Origin: Amphirosellinia nigrospora
Taxonomy: Eukaryota; Ascomycota; Sordariomycetes; Xylariales; Xylariaceae
Direction: 5' to 3'
Length of the DNA stretch: 64,000 bases
Assembly (NCBI GenBank): GCA_004123355.1
Contig: SCHM01000001.1
Coordinates: 8,938,193 to 9,002,192, forward strand
The position numbers and the translations under genes are program-made. Below the pieces are notes generated by a model that searched no databases, had not been told where the DNA came from, and saw only the letters and a list, made by a program, of their open reading frames with translations. This document shows positions 13,900 through 27,153 of this stretch, in pieces (position 1 is the stretch's first letter; each line of letters opens with the position of its first letter).

Positions 13900-14676
13900 C
13901 GCAACGGCAGTATTGTTGATGACGGAGCCTGTGTGCTTAGTATTGGTCGTGAGATATCGTCGCAATCCAGAGCGCTGGATGGTGTTTGTATGTTTGTCTG
14001 CAGCTTCAATTGTTGAGCCACAGTTAGAATTGCTACTATGTATGTACCTGAGTAGGTACAGTGCGCAACTTGCCGGCCCACACCTAGCCAACACGGCCCG
14101 CTTTTAAATTTGTGGCGGGTATCCACTCTTGAGCTTGTACCAAGGTAACGTTGAAAAGTCTACGAGTGGTATCTCATTTGAAACTTCCCTACTTTAAGAA
14201 AATATCAAGTAAAAATCAAGCTGTTGTTTATAACTCAGTTTGGCTCATCCCCTTGTATCCTACATCTGGCGAGTATCTCCTTTCCTAAAGCCTCCTTTAC
14301 TTGGCGCCCGTTCGAAGTACCTGTCTAAGGAATCAAGCCATGGCCTCGTCTTGCGCCGAGCCAAAGAAGTCGTGTGCTTTGGTCAGCTCCGCCAGCCTCG
14401 ATATTGCACCGGCCACACAAGGTGCACCCTCGCCTTTCTTGTGGCGACGTTCATTTCTAAGAAGGTGGTTTTTCCACGACCCTCGAGGCAGGCAAACCTT
14501 ATCTTGGCCTAAGCATAACCCTTGAGGTGTTGTTCTGCCAGTGATATCCCTCTCGGAATAACCTCCGTGCCTCTTCGGTCTATTTTTTTATTAGGACAAT
14601 CATCCGCGACGTTAGTAAGTGTCCACATGATGCTGCTCTTTTCCTTGCCGTAATAGGTCCTCTGCATCTCAAGCAG
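13900..14676. other. Cactin upstream region; no clear gene
   Basis: This holds the cactin promoter and the 3' flank of the Clr5-type gene. A minus-strand open stretch at about 14345-14510 has coding-like composition and ends in a TGA, but I see no domain in it. It could be a displaced C-terminal exon of the Clr5-type gene. Confidence 0.4.
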
Positions 14677-16262
14677 TTAGGAATACAGAGTGTACCGCTC
14701 AGTAGTAAAGCTACCATGGTAAAGACAGTCCGCGTATCGCTTCTTCATTACCTGGGTGACTAGGTGGTCTCTCTGGTTAGAATCCAATACCAAGATCTGA
14801 AAGATATTGATCAACGGCTGAGAGCTTTCCAAACCAATATTTGGCATCTCCCAGAGCTGCTTTAGAGCAATTCTGCAATATTCTTCAATGCTGCTCGTGC
14901 TCCATTGTCGATGGAATCTGATGTCATTGAACCAAACAACTCGGCAACACTAGCAAAGTTTTGACCGAGCTTCATCGGGTCTCATGCTCAACAAGGTGCT
15001 CTAAGAAAATGAAAGCCCCTTGACGTGGTCGATTAATGCATTCTCGTGTCGCCTAGTCCGAAATATACCGTCCCGCCAAATCGTCCGTGGCTTGTGACCG
15101 AATGCACGGTAGGTTCTCTGTCAGAGCCGGGGCGCGGTTGTTCCGCGTAATTTTCTGCAGTAGTCTGCAATATTCATAATAACCCTCTCTTAGTTCGCAG
15201 CTCCGGGACGAAGGCGGAGGTGGTACTGTCCTTATGCCAAGGACAAGTGGCCACCAGAAAGCATTTCTCTCTGTCACAATCCTTGCAGGGTAAGGTGTAA
15301 ACATCTGTTGTTGCACAGAGGACCAGTGAAGTCATCTCCGTGGGCTCTACGTGACTATCTGGCTATATACGAGGAGTCTCTTTGTCCAATCCGGTCTCTG
15401 ATCCCTGTTCCTGGCACTCTCTGCGGCCGCAAATGATACGACATGCTTTAAGCTAACGGGGTTTCCTTGGGCGATATCTGATGGCCCATACTCCTCATCT
15501 TGGGCTTCTTCTCCAAGGGAGGTTGGTTCCAGAACTAGGAACGAAGGCCACATCTGGCACAAGTTGGACATAGTCAGCGGCTGAGTGGCCAGCCAATTGA
15601 ACGGGTCCCGTATATTCTTCCGGTGAAAGTACTGTTTGATTCGCTTCGAGCTCACTGTTTCGAGGTTATATCCAAAGCGGGAGTTAGTATTGATTCCTTC
15701 CTAAGATGTCCCCGTATCGACGAGGTAGCGTAGAGCGGTAATCGCCTCGCTTTCTTCACCTTTTTAGATACACCCCAAGTTTTAAGACGAAGTCGAAGCT
15801 TTCGTTTGCTTATCTCGCATTCAACGTCAGTCAAAGGTAGTTCTACTGAGAATAGTGCAGGACCTCAAAGGCACAACTGCTACTGGGTTGACGGTCGAAA
15901 AGACAGAAGGGTATGTGTATGTATGATTCCACGTATTTTACATCATGGATGTCTGTGTGATTCTTTAGATAGTCGCATACCTCGTCGAGTGTCTGATCTT
16001 CTGCCACATAAAGTTTTCCAATGCTTGACCTCAAGAACTTTACTCGAGCTATCCTTTGCTTCAAATCAACATGAGCACGGAGTATTTCACTTGTTGGAGG
16101 AAACCTTTTCCTATGCGGGCCGAATGGCAGAAACGTTGGGTATATTATCTTATGGGTGGGCAAGACTTGACCGATGCTGAATACCATAACAGTGGCGCCA
16201 CGAACCCCAGGTTTCGAGAGGCACTGAGCACGAACCTCACGTGTATCATACCTTCGTTGCAT
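14677..16262 (-). CDS. Clr5-domain protein (fragmentary model)
   Basis: Near 16080-15960 the minus strand encodes an N-terminal half of a Clr5-like domain (SIGKLYVAEDQTLDEVCDYL). After a probable intron (donor GTAAAA near 15946, acceptor near 15840) comes the second half, EISKRKLRLRLKTWGVSKKV, with the conserved Trp-Gly. Downstream, several coding-like minus-strand segments in changing frames (15655-15347; about 15060-14865; 14880-14677) suggest one protein of roughly 500 residues broken by single-base shifts, ending at the TAA at 14677. The start is uncertain; 16262 is the longest option. Clr5 domains occur in many fungal proteins of poorly known, often putatively regulatory, function. It could also be a true pseudogene, because its frame is more damaged than the neighbours. 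Confidence 0.45.
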
Positions 16263-16364
16263 TGGGGCTAGGCAATAACCGCTTTTTTAAGTGCATTGAT
16301 AGAGGACTGGGTAAACCTACTGGGGTATATCCTGGTCATTCACTTTCACACTCTCGTTTGATCA

Positions 16365-16695
16365 CTGATTCTCGGCCTCAGATTACTCGCCGGACTATCA
16401 TGATCTCCGTACCGCACTGCAATCCAATGGCCATCGTCTCCTTGGGCCTAATGGGTACTACTTCATGCGTACAGCAAGTGGCCGCACAGTCTGGGCCCTG
16501 CCCGGCGGTGCAGACTACTATGTCGATAGTTCTAGCAATGATAACCCCGTCGAGAAAGTCCGGCTTGGGGCGAACGGAAGTCACATTGCCCAAAAGCGAT
16601 CAGGAGCGTATAACCGAGACCTTTGGGGCTGTTACGGTTCCTTGGGTCAGATAATGAGGTACTCGCATCATGGCGCTGGGCTTGAATCTAAGTAA
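16365..16695 (+). CDS. Unidentified ORF, possible gene fragment
   Basis: This plus-strand frame is open from about 16365 and ends with TAA at 16695. It reads like coding sequence (YHDLRTALQSNGHRLLGPNG, then GRTVWALPGGADYYVD). I recognise no family, and there is no convincing start or upstream exon. It lies between the Clr5-type gene and the P450, so it could be a remnant of a cluster gene or noise. Confidence 0.25.
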
Positions 16696-17410
16696 TGATA
16701 GGTCGTACTTCTTAACGCTTAGTGACGGCAGACTTCGATGAATTACAACTGGAAGTCCTTTCACCGAAGCAGCTTTCAGGAAGTGGAGTACAGGGTTGTA
16801 ACCTTGTCAAACCTCCCCAGGTCATCATCATGCAAAGCATATTATTAAATCAAGCTCTCATTGACAGTCCGAATCGTCACCATTGTTGCACATTATGGGG
16901 GTTGTCAACGAAAAGCAGCATAACTCGGATCTAGCTCAATCGACTTAGAATACGAGGCTGACGAAGTCGCATAAATCTCTCGAGTTTCAAACCTTTACCC
17001 ATGGCCGATACCGAGTACTGAGACAGGTTAGACTCCGGAGACACGAGCATACAGAAGCTCGCGAGGCTATGGGAGTGTTTAAGGTCTGGAAACCCCCAGC
17101 CTAGAGATGTAGAGAAGATCGATCTTGATGGCACCTTTGGCTTCATAGTCATTCATCAGCTAAATTGATCCAATCCAAAGCCCTCTACTGGAGCCCTCGT
17201 TACATTCAGGCATGACTATTCCAAGAACCCCTTTATTGCCTTGTTAGCGACGAAGTCGCCCTTTAATATTGCATTATCTATAGGTAATTTATATCAGTTT
17301 GAAGAATGTTCTAGCTTTATCATTACTGACTACTAACCTAGCTGTCTAGTATTACTAACTATTGCACTCTGCTACGACAGTATTAATCAGCCAACTTCTA
17401 TAATACCGAG
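16696..17410. other. Intergenic, 3' of the P450 gene
   Basis: No gene is supportable. The last 200 bases are A+T-rich and probably contain the P450 3' UTR and polyadenylation region. Confidence 0.6.
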
Positions 17411-19181
17411 TCATTCATATCTCATTCCACTCTCAATCATCTGCGCCCTGGCGGCATCTCGCGGAACAATTTGTGCCTTGAACCTCAGAGGGTGCACCGC
17501 CAGGCCCTCCGTCATCGTCTCCCCATCAGGTAAAATATCATTTCCCTGACTATCCTTCTCAGGATGGAATTCAAACGCCCACATCATGCGGGCAATCGCA
17601 ATGAACAGACTCCGCTCGGCAATGTGCATACCGAGACAGATGCGTCGCCCACTTCCAAAAACAAACTGATCTCTTGCCTTGGGGTCAGGGTTCCGGGCTG
17701 CTTCGGCAGCGGACTGCGTGTCACCATGGAACCGCTCCGGATCAAACACTCGAGGATTGGGATATCGGCTCTCGTCCATGTGGATGGCCCAGACATTTTG
17801 CACGATTCCCGCGCCGCGCGGAATCCGATAGTTGAGGTATACATCATCACGAGTCGTGGCATGCGGCACACCCCCTGGCACAGCCGTTGGCATCCAGCGA
17901 AGCGACTCCTTGACGCAGCTGCGGATGTACGGAAGTGACGCCTCGTCGTCTAGAGTTGGCAGACGAGAAGAACCGATTATTTCATCGAGCTCTTTTTGTG
18001 CCTTCATCTGGACCTCAGGGAAGAGAAGAAGCGCACATACGAATCCATATAATACCGCCGCAGTGGTATCCGAACCTGCTTCTAGAAAACTGCCGGCGAC
18101 ATATGCCGCCTGCTCGTCAGTAAAGCCTTCGACTGCTTGCTGCTTGACCATGTCAACGACAAGACACTCTTTACATGTGCCTGCTTCGATACTTCGTTTT
18201 GTTTCTAGCCAGAGATCTAAGTACATCTTCATTTCCTTTCGGTGAAGCGCCTTGGCACGCGCTTTTGTCGGAATCAAGAAGTCTGGCAGATAACGTAATA
18301 CGGGGAAGAAATCCGCGAAGGCGGCTGCACCGGTTTGAGCTAGTACCCCGAAGTTGTGAAAACCCTCAAACACTTGAAGAAGTCGCGGGTCGTCATGGTC
18401 TGGAGTTCGCCAGCTATGCCACGTTAGATACTCATCTGCGACGCCTACTTGTTATTTACATACCCGTATATGATATGGGTTGATAATGAATTAGAGTAAC
18501 GACGAAAGCTCTCAAGAAACATCTCTGGTTGATGTAGCATCTCGTACAGTAGTTGCTTACTTTCTAGCAATTGATAAGGGACATAGATCCTGGAGGCATG
18601 GGCGTTGAGTAGCTGATGGCCCAGCTTGCGAAACTAGAATAATGACTGTCAGTCATGCGTGATGCAAATCAGGGCGACTGCTTTTACCATTCTCCAGTCG
18701 TCTCCATATCTCTAATAAACATTAGTAACTATCACAAAGTCTTCTCGAGGGTATACTTACAAGCATTAGGAAGCGGTAACCACCACTACAAAGACTCTGA
18801 CCTATGTACATCTCGAGCCTGTCGCTATAAACCGCGCTCCTCTTATCGAGGAGCTCTTTGATAGCGACGTCGCTCGAGAGCACTATCAAAACTTGCGTGC
18901 CAAGAATGAGGCTAAACACAGGCCCGTACTCTTCAGCCCATTTTTGGAACTGCTTGTGTTGCTGGGAAGTAGGGAGCTAATATCTCATCTTAATAGACTA
19001 TTCATCTATGCTAACTACTGAAATTCTGGTCTTCACTTACTTGATGGATATTCCCAATGATTGGCAGAGTTGGCGGTCCTGGTGGAAAGTCCTTGGGTCT
19101 CATGCCAAGCCCACTCCAGTAGAGATACACAAAGGCAACGAAGATGGCTCCTGCCGTAGCCAGTAGAATACCCATTGTCAT
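17411..19181 (-). CDS. Cytochrome P450 monooxygenase
   Basis: A heme-thiolate monooxygenase anchored in the ER membrane. Five exons join in one clean frame: 19181-19041, 18976-18761, 18711-18688, 18633-18464 and 18413-17411, giving 517 residues, a normal size. All four introns have GT/AG ends. The N-terminus is a membrane anchor (GILLATAGAIFVAFVYLYW) followed by the Pro-rich hinge PPGPPTLPIIGN. The I-helix motif AGSDTT, the K-helix ESLR, the PERF segment (FDPERFHG) and the heme loop FGSGRRICLG with its Cys ligand are all present, so the enzyme should be active. It resembles fungal secondary-metabolism P450s, but the CYP family cannot be set by eye. It points the same way as the AKR and the A-T-R gene and is the likely left edge of the cluster. 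Unlike most neighbours it shows no frame break. Confidence 0.95.
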
Positions 19182-20947
19182 TGGATTACTCTTTCACGGA
19201 GAGGTAATAATATGGTTTAACGATAGCCGCTGTTGTTCTAGGTCACTTCAACTACAATATCATTGCTATATAATGCCAATGGCCCTAAAAACTCAAGGCG
19301 TCGTATCAAACGACGGTCGCGTCAGCCTGTTCAGCTGTTCCCAGTGGGCATATCTTTTACAACATCGCGTGTTCCCAGGTCCAGCAACTATTTGGAAGCT
19401 CCGGAGAAGCAAGTAACAATATAGGGTGGTCAGCAACGCCACCTAAGCGGAATGCCTTGGTCGCTATAATTCTTCTGGCGACAGGCAGATTCTCCGCCCG
19501 CTGGAGTCACGCTTTGTATGAAACCAGAGTAGTTCTATTCTCTACACATTGTGTAGTAGCGTGTTTCTTCTTGTTCACTAGTAAGCCAAGCCTACATGGG
19601 GTCTACGAGTCTAGGAAATAGGCTATCAATGTGTAGATGCCTCCCTAGGACTTATTGTTCAAGGATCATGTATACATTGAGGGATAATCGTTCAGCTCTA
19701 TGAAGAAGGTGAACCGCAGAGAGGATCACTCTATTCCTGAGGCTGACAGACTACGGCCTATATCCTCAATCCAAATTACGTTTTGTAAGACCAGCCTGGA
19801 CCACGAGGTTGTGATAGCGCGTGTCTTACAAGCTGGCGAGCTGACGTAACGCGCGGACTCCTAGTCTTGTTGTAGAACCCCAGGTATAGACATCCTGTCT
19901 CTAATTGGCTACCTACTTGAGCAGCCACTTGTAGAACACTGTGCGACAAAATGTTGTCTTCGCTATAGTTTCCATTTTGGGCATTAATTCCCACACGGCA
20001 ACGTAAGGCCACGCCACACCCCCCGCACCGGCTTCCGCCGCTACCTCCCTTCTCACGCCAGGGCTTTCTTAGCTCTATATTATAGACTGCAGGTACCTAA
20101 GGGTGTTTTACAATATGAGTGAATTACATAATTAGCTTGCAGCCACTATATATATTTAGTAGTTAACGGCTTAGAAAGGAATGTGGAGTTCAAACGCGTT
20201 TGTTCAGCAATCCGCGGATGTCTTTCCACAGTAGAACATCGACCCGCCATTGTCGCCATTTCGTATTGCTGATCTTGGCACATGAGAATTATATAATCCG
20301 CTTACCCGCCTATCCCCATACCCGCTGATCAGCCTTACCAATGCTCAGTCGAATGTGAGTTACTTGGGTAAGCTTATCCAACCCCCAGCTCTTTGACACT
20401 TCCGGCATCATAAGCGGGTGGGGCTTAAGGCACAGCAAAACGCTAAGGGTAGGATCGTTAGTTAGCTTGCCATGTTCCGATATACCTAGATAGGTAAGCT
20501 CCATTGACCCCGATACACTAAGACGATCACGTGTTAGTGTATTCATATAACCTCACTTGGCAAGATTTAGGTAGCGTATCAAGAATCCCATTCGGAGCCC
20601 GAGCGCGGCACAAGAGATTATCTAACACAGTGATTATCTAACAAAGTTCCTTCAGCGTCTTGGCATTTGACGCGTTGATGGAATTTGATAACAACCATGT
20701 GTGACTATTACTTGCTCACAACATAATTTTAACGTCCGTTTCGCAACTATGTTCAATGCCAACTAAGTTCTAGAAAGGAAGTAAGAAAGTCGATTGCGAG
20801 ACTGCACTGCCTGTGTCCAAAAAGATTGATTTTTTTTATTTCAGAATACCTTTGCTTATTGAATAAATCGTACAACATTGACTTTCTAGTCCCTTGAGTG
20901 CTCTGCTACGTAATCCACCTCTCTCAGTCTACCTACGACCCACACTA
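19182..20947. other. P450 upstream region
   Basis: No gene is visible on either strand. The stretch holds the P450 promoter and the AKR 3' flank. A CACGTG hexamer sits near 20528-20533; its use is unknown. Confidence 0.6.
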
Positions 20948-22329
20948 TTAGACCCCATTGCTTCCATTGATTGATTTGCCCTCCTTGGCCTCCCGCTTCT
21001 TTCTTGGCGCAATCGGCTATTTAAAGCATTATAGTTAGTGGTGACTTGGCAATAGCGAGATTGAAATGACAGGGTGTTGACGAACCTTGGGATCTTGCAC
21101 ATAATCGTAGTGTCCGGTATTATGTAGTAACAAGTTGTTGGCGGGATTGGCGCAACCGTTGAACCACATGGGGAAACCAATGTCAAATGGTGCGGCATTT
21201 TCAATCATCTCCATCTCCTGCGGGGTGAGTTCTAGGTTGAGGGCTTCCAAGTTTGCCTTCAGGTACTCTAGTTTGCGGCATCCCACAACCGGGAACACGT
21301 AGGGTGCCTTGTGCATGACATATGCTAGCGCAACCGTGGTCATGGAAACATCTTTGATCCGGCCGATTTCTTGGAGCACCTTGCCTACCTTGGCATGGTT
21401 GGAGGTATCCATGACTGGAATGTTGCGCCCTGATTGCGGCCCTTTCTGCGCCGCGCGTTCTTCGTCCGTCTTGAAGTAGCCACCGCCCAGTGCCCCCCAG
21501 GTGCCAGTGCCATGCCCTCCGCTTTACACATGGGGATGATATCACGCTCGAAATCGCGCGCGGCACACGACCAATGGCCCTGGTAGATTGAAAAGCCACG
21601 CATTCCATTTTGACGAGCGTCTGCGATAATTCATTAGTCATCTCGGAGGAGAGGCGTGTTTGTGGGGGAGGGGAGCTAAGCAAAACCCCTGATACTTACA
21701 CTCGTTGGCTTTGGTCACAACCCAGGCAGGCGTGTCACTGATACCAAGGTATAAGACTTTGCCGCTCTGAACCAGCTGGTTGAGAGACTGCATCACCTCC
21801 TCTACCGAGGTTGTGAAATCAAACCAATGAACATATAGGATGTCAATGTAGTCTGTCCTAAGCTTCTTCAAGCTAGGCTTTAACAGACGTATGCAGACTC
21901 TTCGTCGAGTTGCCAGTGAAGCTGCCTTGGATTATGCCCTTTTCATAGAATCGGAACCCATTGCTATACTTTGTTGCAATGACCATCTCATCACGAACAT
22001 TGCGCGACTCCAGCCATTCTCCAAGCCAAGTCTCGGACAGTTCGTTTTGGTAGTTGTTTGCGGTGTCAATGAAGTTACCGCCGTGCTCTTTGAAGTAGTC
22101 GAGAACCTTGAATGCTTCTTCTTTTGAGCAGTCGCCAAGGAGCTCGGGCCTGAGATTTTCACTATGTCAGTCCATTGTTTGTGTAGCTAAGGGGTGTTCT
22201 CAGCCTACCATGCGTCGCCAAAACCCATTGTCCCAAGACATAGTGGACTAACTAGCATGCCAGCCGTTGGCGACATGACTCGGTGGACGCCAAGCGCCTC
22301 CGGCTCTGGGGTTGAGGAAAGAAAGGCAT
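20948..22329 (-). CDS. Aldo-keto reductase (norsolorinate reductase / aryl-alcohol dehydrogenase type)
   Basis: A cytosolic NAD(P)H-dependent carbonyl reductase with a TIM barrel. The minus strand gives [14 protein letters not shown], then (intron 22208-22150) [38 protein letters not shown] and [11 protein letters not shown]. These supply the AKR tetrad Asp, Tyr, Lys and His. A second intron (GTAAGT near 21700) leads to [16 protein letters not shown] and [18 protein letters not shown] third leads to a short Lys/Ser-rich last exon that stops at 20948. One-base breaks occur near 22315 (after the initiator), near 21868 (an apparent extra base before LKKLRTDY) and near 21495 (after GMALAP). It sits between the P450 and the A-T-R gene on the same strand, which fits reduction of an aldehyde released by the A-T-R enzyme (inference). 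Confidence 0.9.
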
Positions 22330-23676
22330 GTCGATGGCAATGCTCACGATATGTTAGTCGGCGAAGAAAAGATACACCAATATGTTCTGTTTGCGAAAGA
22401 CTTGATGGAATCTGAGGTCAAAAAGGGCGTTCGGTGTATAAGATGGTTAAAAAGCTGATTTGATGAGGTTACGTTAGAAGAAACTACTTAAGCTCACTGG
22501 GCCAGCTTTAACTAGAACTATAGTCATAAAGAATCTAATGCAAGCCATATCAAATTCTCAAGAGAAAGCCAAGATCATATGGAGTCAGCAACATTGTAAA
22601 TAATGAAACTATAATCACAAGTCCCCAAGCGCGGCACAGGAGGCACAGGAGGCACAGGACTACGGGACGTTTATCAAATACAAGGCGGTTGGTGCACTCT
22701 CGTAAGTTTTAAAAAACATCATTAGCCGATTTATCATCGCTATGTCCGAGGGTTGTCAACAGCGGCAGCTAATTCCGTCTAATACCCATATTTGATGCTG
22801 AGTGAGGTGAGATAGCAAGTGAACTGCCCTGTCTGGAAGGATTATGTCACACAGTGTGAGCAGTCTGTCCGCAAGTCGCCCGTTTTCTCGGAGTGATTAG
22901 TAAGTTACTAGGCACCAATTAGCTCAAACTCCAACTCCGCTGGACTACCTTCGTACGGTAGCATGACTTCGGTCAAGTTATGCGAATGACTATAGATAGC
23001 TGTGCCCTATAGTTAGTCAGGGGTCGTAAAGATTTACTGAAAATGGCAGTTTACGTACTGCTACCTCTTTTAAGTGGTTATTTCTAGCCAGGATCGCCTT
23101 GCTTACTGGGGTCGCTCGGCTTCTTAGCGATCCTAGTAGTTTTCTCAGTATAGCCTATGACCCTTAATATGGTAGATGGCGAAGTGATATCTTAGATGGT
23201 GAACTTTACCTAGATGAAAACACCGCGGCAGTGAACCTAATCACAATCTAACGATTATTATGCCGAGGCAAATAACGCCAAGAATGTCTATCATCGGTTT
23301 AGCTGGGTTGGGTTGCCTAGAGCTAGTAGGCTACCGAAACGCGCAAGGGGCAGCTGTGGTTTTGTCATGAGTATCCAACAATTTACATGCTTCACGAGTA
23401 GTTATTAGTATTTTAACTTTGTTGAGAGGCTAGGAACTTGGGTTGTCACCAAAAGGCAGAGGATGCAAATCAAAGTACTCAATTTCACAAAGACATGGTT
23501 TTCTTGGTACAAATGAGCTTGTTGATTATGGTCTAATGTACATGTATATATGGAATATGGAGGAAGAAGGTAATTTTGCCCGATAGTGACCGAGAAGACG
23601 AACAGGAGTAAAAAAATAAAAAGAATGTACAGTGTGAGCTAATGAAAAAAGATGTACAGTAGTAATGATGAGGAAG
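22330..23676. other. Intergenic between AKR and A-T-R genes
   Basis: No gene is visible. It contains the AKR promoter, a 9-bp tandem repeat at 22633-22659 and the 3' flank of the A-T-R gene. Confidence 0.6.
22633..22659. repeat. 9-bp tandem repeat, three copies of GGCACAGGA
   Basis: Three perfect adjacent copies lie about 300 bp upstream of the AKR start. They could be a polymorphic minisatellite or a protein-binding array; nothing else supports a function. Confidence 0.85.
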
Positions 23677-26600
23677 CTATGTAGTCCATGCCGGTATCCA
23701 ACGTTCCATCCAGGCACCTTGGACTGCTTCTAGATTAGCGAGAGATTTAGACACCGTGACTGTATGTGTAGTGTCAAGGACTGGCATCTGTGCCTCCGGT
23801 GGAGCAATCATAGCCTTGTAAAAGGGGAGGATCTTGAGAGCGGGGAATTTCTGAAGATCATATTCCTTGTTCCCTTGCTCTTGCAGCTTGTGCACCCAGT
23901 CGTGGAACGGGACTAAACCCACACAGCTACCGAACGCATGAGATGTCGCCGGTAGTAATGCCCCAGGATGTTTTCTGTGGGTTCACGATATGGTAAACCG
24001 GACAGCCATTATCATGATTACGGCGAAGCTCATGATGTAGCAATTCTATGAAGACTTTGGCCACCACATCGATGGGTACCCAGTCAATGTTGTCACCGGT
24101 TCCCAGCGATTTTGGCAGTACGCCTAGAGCTTTGCTGCTTTTGACAAGCATTGGCAACCAATCTGAAGCGCTCCAAGAGCCGGCCGAATCTTTGGGGCCG
24201 GCGATCTGCCCAACCCGCACGATTGATAAGGCCAAGCCTGCAGACGCTGCAAATTTCTCAAGGATCTGCTCTGCAGCGTGTTTCGATTGAGCATATCCAC
24301 TATTACCCGCAATAGAATAGTCAGTATGGACCATTTCTGGCACCTCCCCGGCGCTAGTATCCCAGTTGAGAACGCTAGCAATAGAGGAGACAAAGATGAA
24401 TCTAGCCCGCCGCTGAGAACGGGCGGCAAGTTCCGCCAAATTACATGCGCCAGCAATGTGGGTCTCGAATGATGTGAGATGCTGATTGAAGTCGACGTTC
24501 CAGGCATTGTGAATGATAGCATCAGCGTTGGCATGAATGTCAGCAAGCTGGATTGGCTCGAGGCCTAGGTCGTTGCGGGATAGATCAATCTGAAAAAAGT
24601 CGACGGATGTCTTGCCGGGGTGAAGCGGTAATCCCCGTTTCCGGCTAGCAATCTCTTGCTTCTCCTGGCCGTTTTGCCCACGATGGAGACAAATGATCCT
24701 GCCTATCGAAGGGTCACGGATGAGATCAAGTAAGAAAAACACCCAGAGACCCAGTCGCGCCAGTCAAGACTACTGTCTTGGGGAACCGCCGAAGCAAATC
24801 AGCTGTGTACTTTTCAACCAGTCCCTCTACGCTAACGCTCCCTGTCGCAGGCATGTACGTTTCGGCATGCACAGGCGGCTTCGTCGAGGGACCAAGTTTG
24901 TGGGCCTCTTCCCTATCAGTACGTAATTGGATGGTACTTGTGATACCCTCAATCGAAGGATTGGCGTATAGCAAGTTGATGCCAGCTTCCCGATCTTGCG
25001 GCCATGAGCTTGACATCTCCTTGAGTTGATCGATCAGTTCAGTGGCTTGAAGGGAGTCCATCCCTAGCTCAAATAGATCCTCCTATCTGAAGAAGGGCGA
25101 GTGTTGCACACAGTAGCGACGAGTTCTCGTATTACACTAACTGAAATGGTGTTGGCAGACTTTGGGGAAGCTCCTCGATGAATAGTGGGAGTGGTCAGTC
25201 TTGGCGTTTGGGGCGCTGGTTCTGGCTGCGTAAAAACTGGGTTCTTTTCTCCATTCTCGATAACACGCATCGCCAAAGATGGCTTCTTCACTATTGGTAG
25301 GTGGTGAGAAACAGCTTTAGAGCTACCGTAGAGTTCGTTAAGCTCAGCCTCGAAGCTTTTGATAGTAGCTTTGCGTTGCAAAGTCCCTTTTGCAGCTCTA
25401 TGGAACGGCTTCTGCGTTGGTGCAACGAAAATGAGGGGCTTCGTGATTCTAGCCTGCGCAGACGAATTCTTATTCGCCCTTTCGACAAAAGGCCATAGCG
25501 TCTCAACGATATCGATATCAGAGGCACTCATTGCAGTCTCTGGGTCTCTTTCGACTAACAGTGAGGCCTGGAATCTTCCCTCGCCGGATACAATCACGTC
25601 TTTGACATAATGACATGATCTTAGTATCTCTTCTATAGGTATGGGGTTGAACTTTTCGCCGTTGGAAAGGACAACAAGGTCATCCATGCGGCCTCTGTGT
25701 GTCCACAGATTTTCTTTCTCGGGGTGCTTCGAAATGAGATCTACGCAAATGAATAGTTAGAAGCTGCCAGTTGCATAAGGAAGGAGATGGGGCGAAACTT
25801 ACCTCCTGGTGAATATTCCATTAAATGCGGGAAAACTCTGAAGCAAGCCTGTGTAGATTCATACTTCGGGTTTCTTTCGAATGTCATTGTGTAGAGGTCA
25901 TCGTAGTGGTGCCTGGCGACGAAGCCAGATGCTGGGTGAAACTCGAAATAATTCCAGTCTTCAGGGTCCATGACGAACCTAGGCGGTGCGCTAGCTTCCG
26001 TGAATCCGATAAAATTGTGAAGTGTAGTGATGCGCGAAAGCTTGTCGCCTGCGGTTTTTGAAAGTGCCCCGCCGCCATAGGCTATGAACTCTAGCTTCTG
26101 TATCTTTTCGAGATTTGAGGGTGATTTTGACAAATCTTCCAGAATGGATGGGGATAAAATCCACCGCGATTTGTCCAGATACCATGCCCTTAGCGGCTAT
26201 TTCGCTAGTCAATGGTCTTTTGGCCGGGCCGTATACGACCGTAGATCCAAAATAGACAGGTAGAAATAAGGCAAACCATATTCCCGCAGACTGTAGCGTT
26301 TATTAGTGACGGATTTCGGGTCTCGCTTGAAATTGACCTACATGAAATAACGGCATGCCTAGAAAATACCGTCGGTTTGCGAAGAGTCGCCACCACAGCT
26401 TATGTGTTGGGTCATTAAGTGATTGATGCGCATCTTCCGTGGTGCTGCCCTCAATCGAGAAACTTATTGGTTTTGGTGGCCCTATATTATATATGAGCAA
26501 GAAATTTCAGACTAATTTGTACAGTTTCACTCACCCGTAGATCCAGAGGTATGCATGATCATGAATTTGTCCTTGCGGATTTCGGAATAAGACTTGTTGA

Positions 26601-27153
26601 ACGGGTATGCTGCCACCTCACTGTCTTCCAAGATTTCGGAAAGTTCTGGGACGACTGCGAAGAAGATATCAAGGTTATCTTCATCTTGAAGTACTTCGAT
26701 GTGTCTAGTATGACTCCGAGCGCAGAGTAATGTCTTGGTATTTGATCGCTGTAGAATCTCGACTTGATACTCTTTGCTATTCCGGGAGACGGGATCATCA
26801 TCTACGGACACTATCAGATTCTGACAAGACAACGATTCAAATACTCAACATACCTGATATCCGCATTTAATTGCGGCCACGAGGAAGACGACATAACGAA
26901 GATCGTTTGGTCCTATGTAAGAGAATACTTCTGATGTATTCGCCAGGCCAAGGTTCTCGGATAGCCACCAGCTGGCTCGATTGATGGCCTTCGCGATGGT
27001 GGAATAAGTAACATCGATGTACCCATCGCTAAGATCTTCCGAAACGGGGATCGAAGCAAACACTCTCAGTGGCTCGTCTTGAGCCACATCGTCGATGATA
27101 TTAGCGATTAGGCGTTGGCCATAGTTTGGAGTGTGTCCGTTGAGGTAAGGCAT
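23677..27153 (-). CDS. NRPS-like adenylate-forming reductase (A-T-R)
   Basis: A single-module enzyme that adenylates a carboxylic acid, loads it on a phosphopantetheine arm and releases it reductively. Reading from 27153: the A domain starts MPYLNGHTPNYGQ, continues through the A3 core (MIMHTSGSTGE, then PKPISF after an intron), FIGFTEASAPP, the hinge RMDDLVVLSNGEKFNP and the A10 core with its Lys (KGTLQRK). The thiolation motif LGMDSLQ lies near 25050-25072. The reductase domain follows with the nucleotide-binding TGATGSLG, HNAWNVDFN and the SDR-type pair in YAQSKHA. There is no condensation domain. The size is about 1040 residues, normal for this class. Short introns occur at least near 26855-26800, 26520-26485, 26340-26290 and 25800-25745. 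One-base breaks are seen near 26790 (C run), 26150, 25080 and 23960. It is divergent from the isocyanide synthase gene. The substrate is not predictable by eye. Confidence 0.93.
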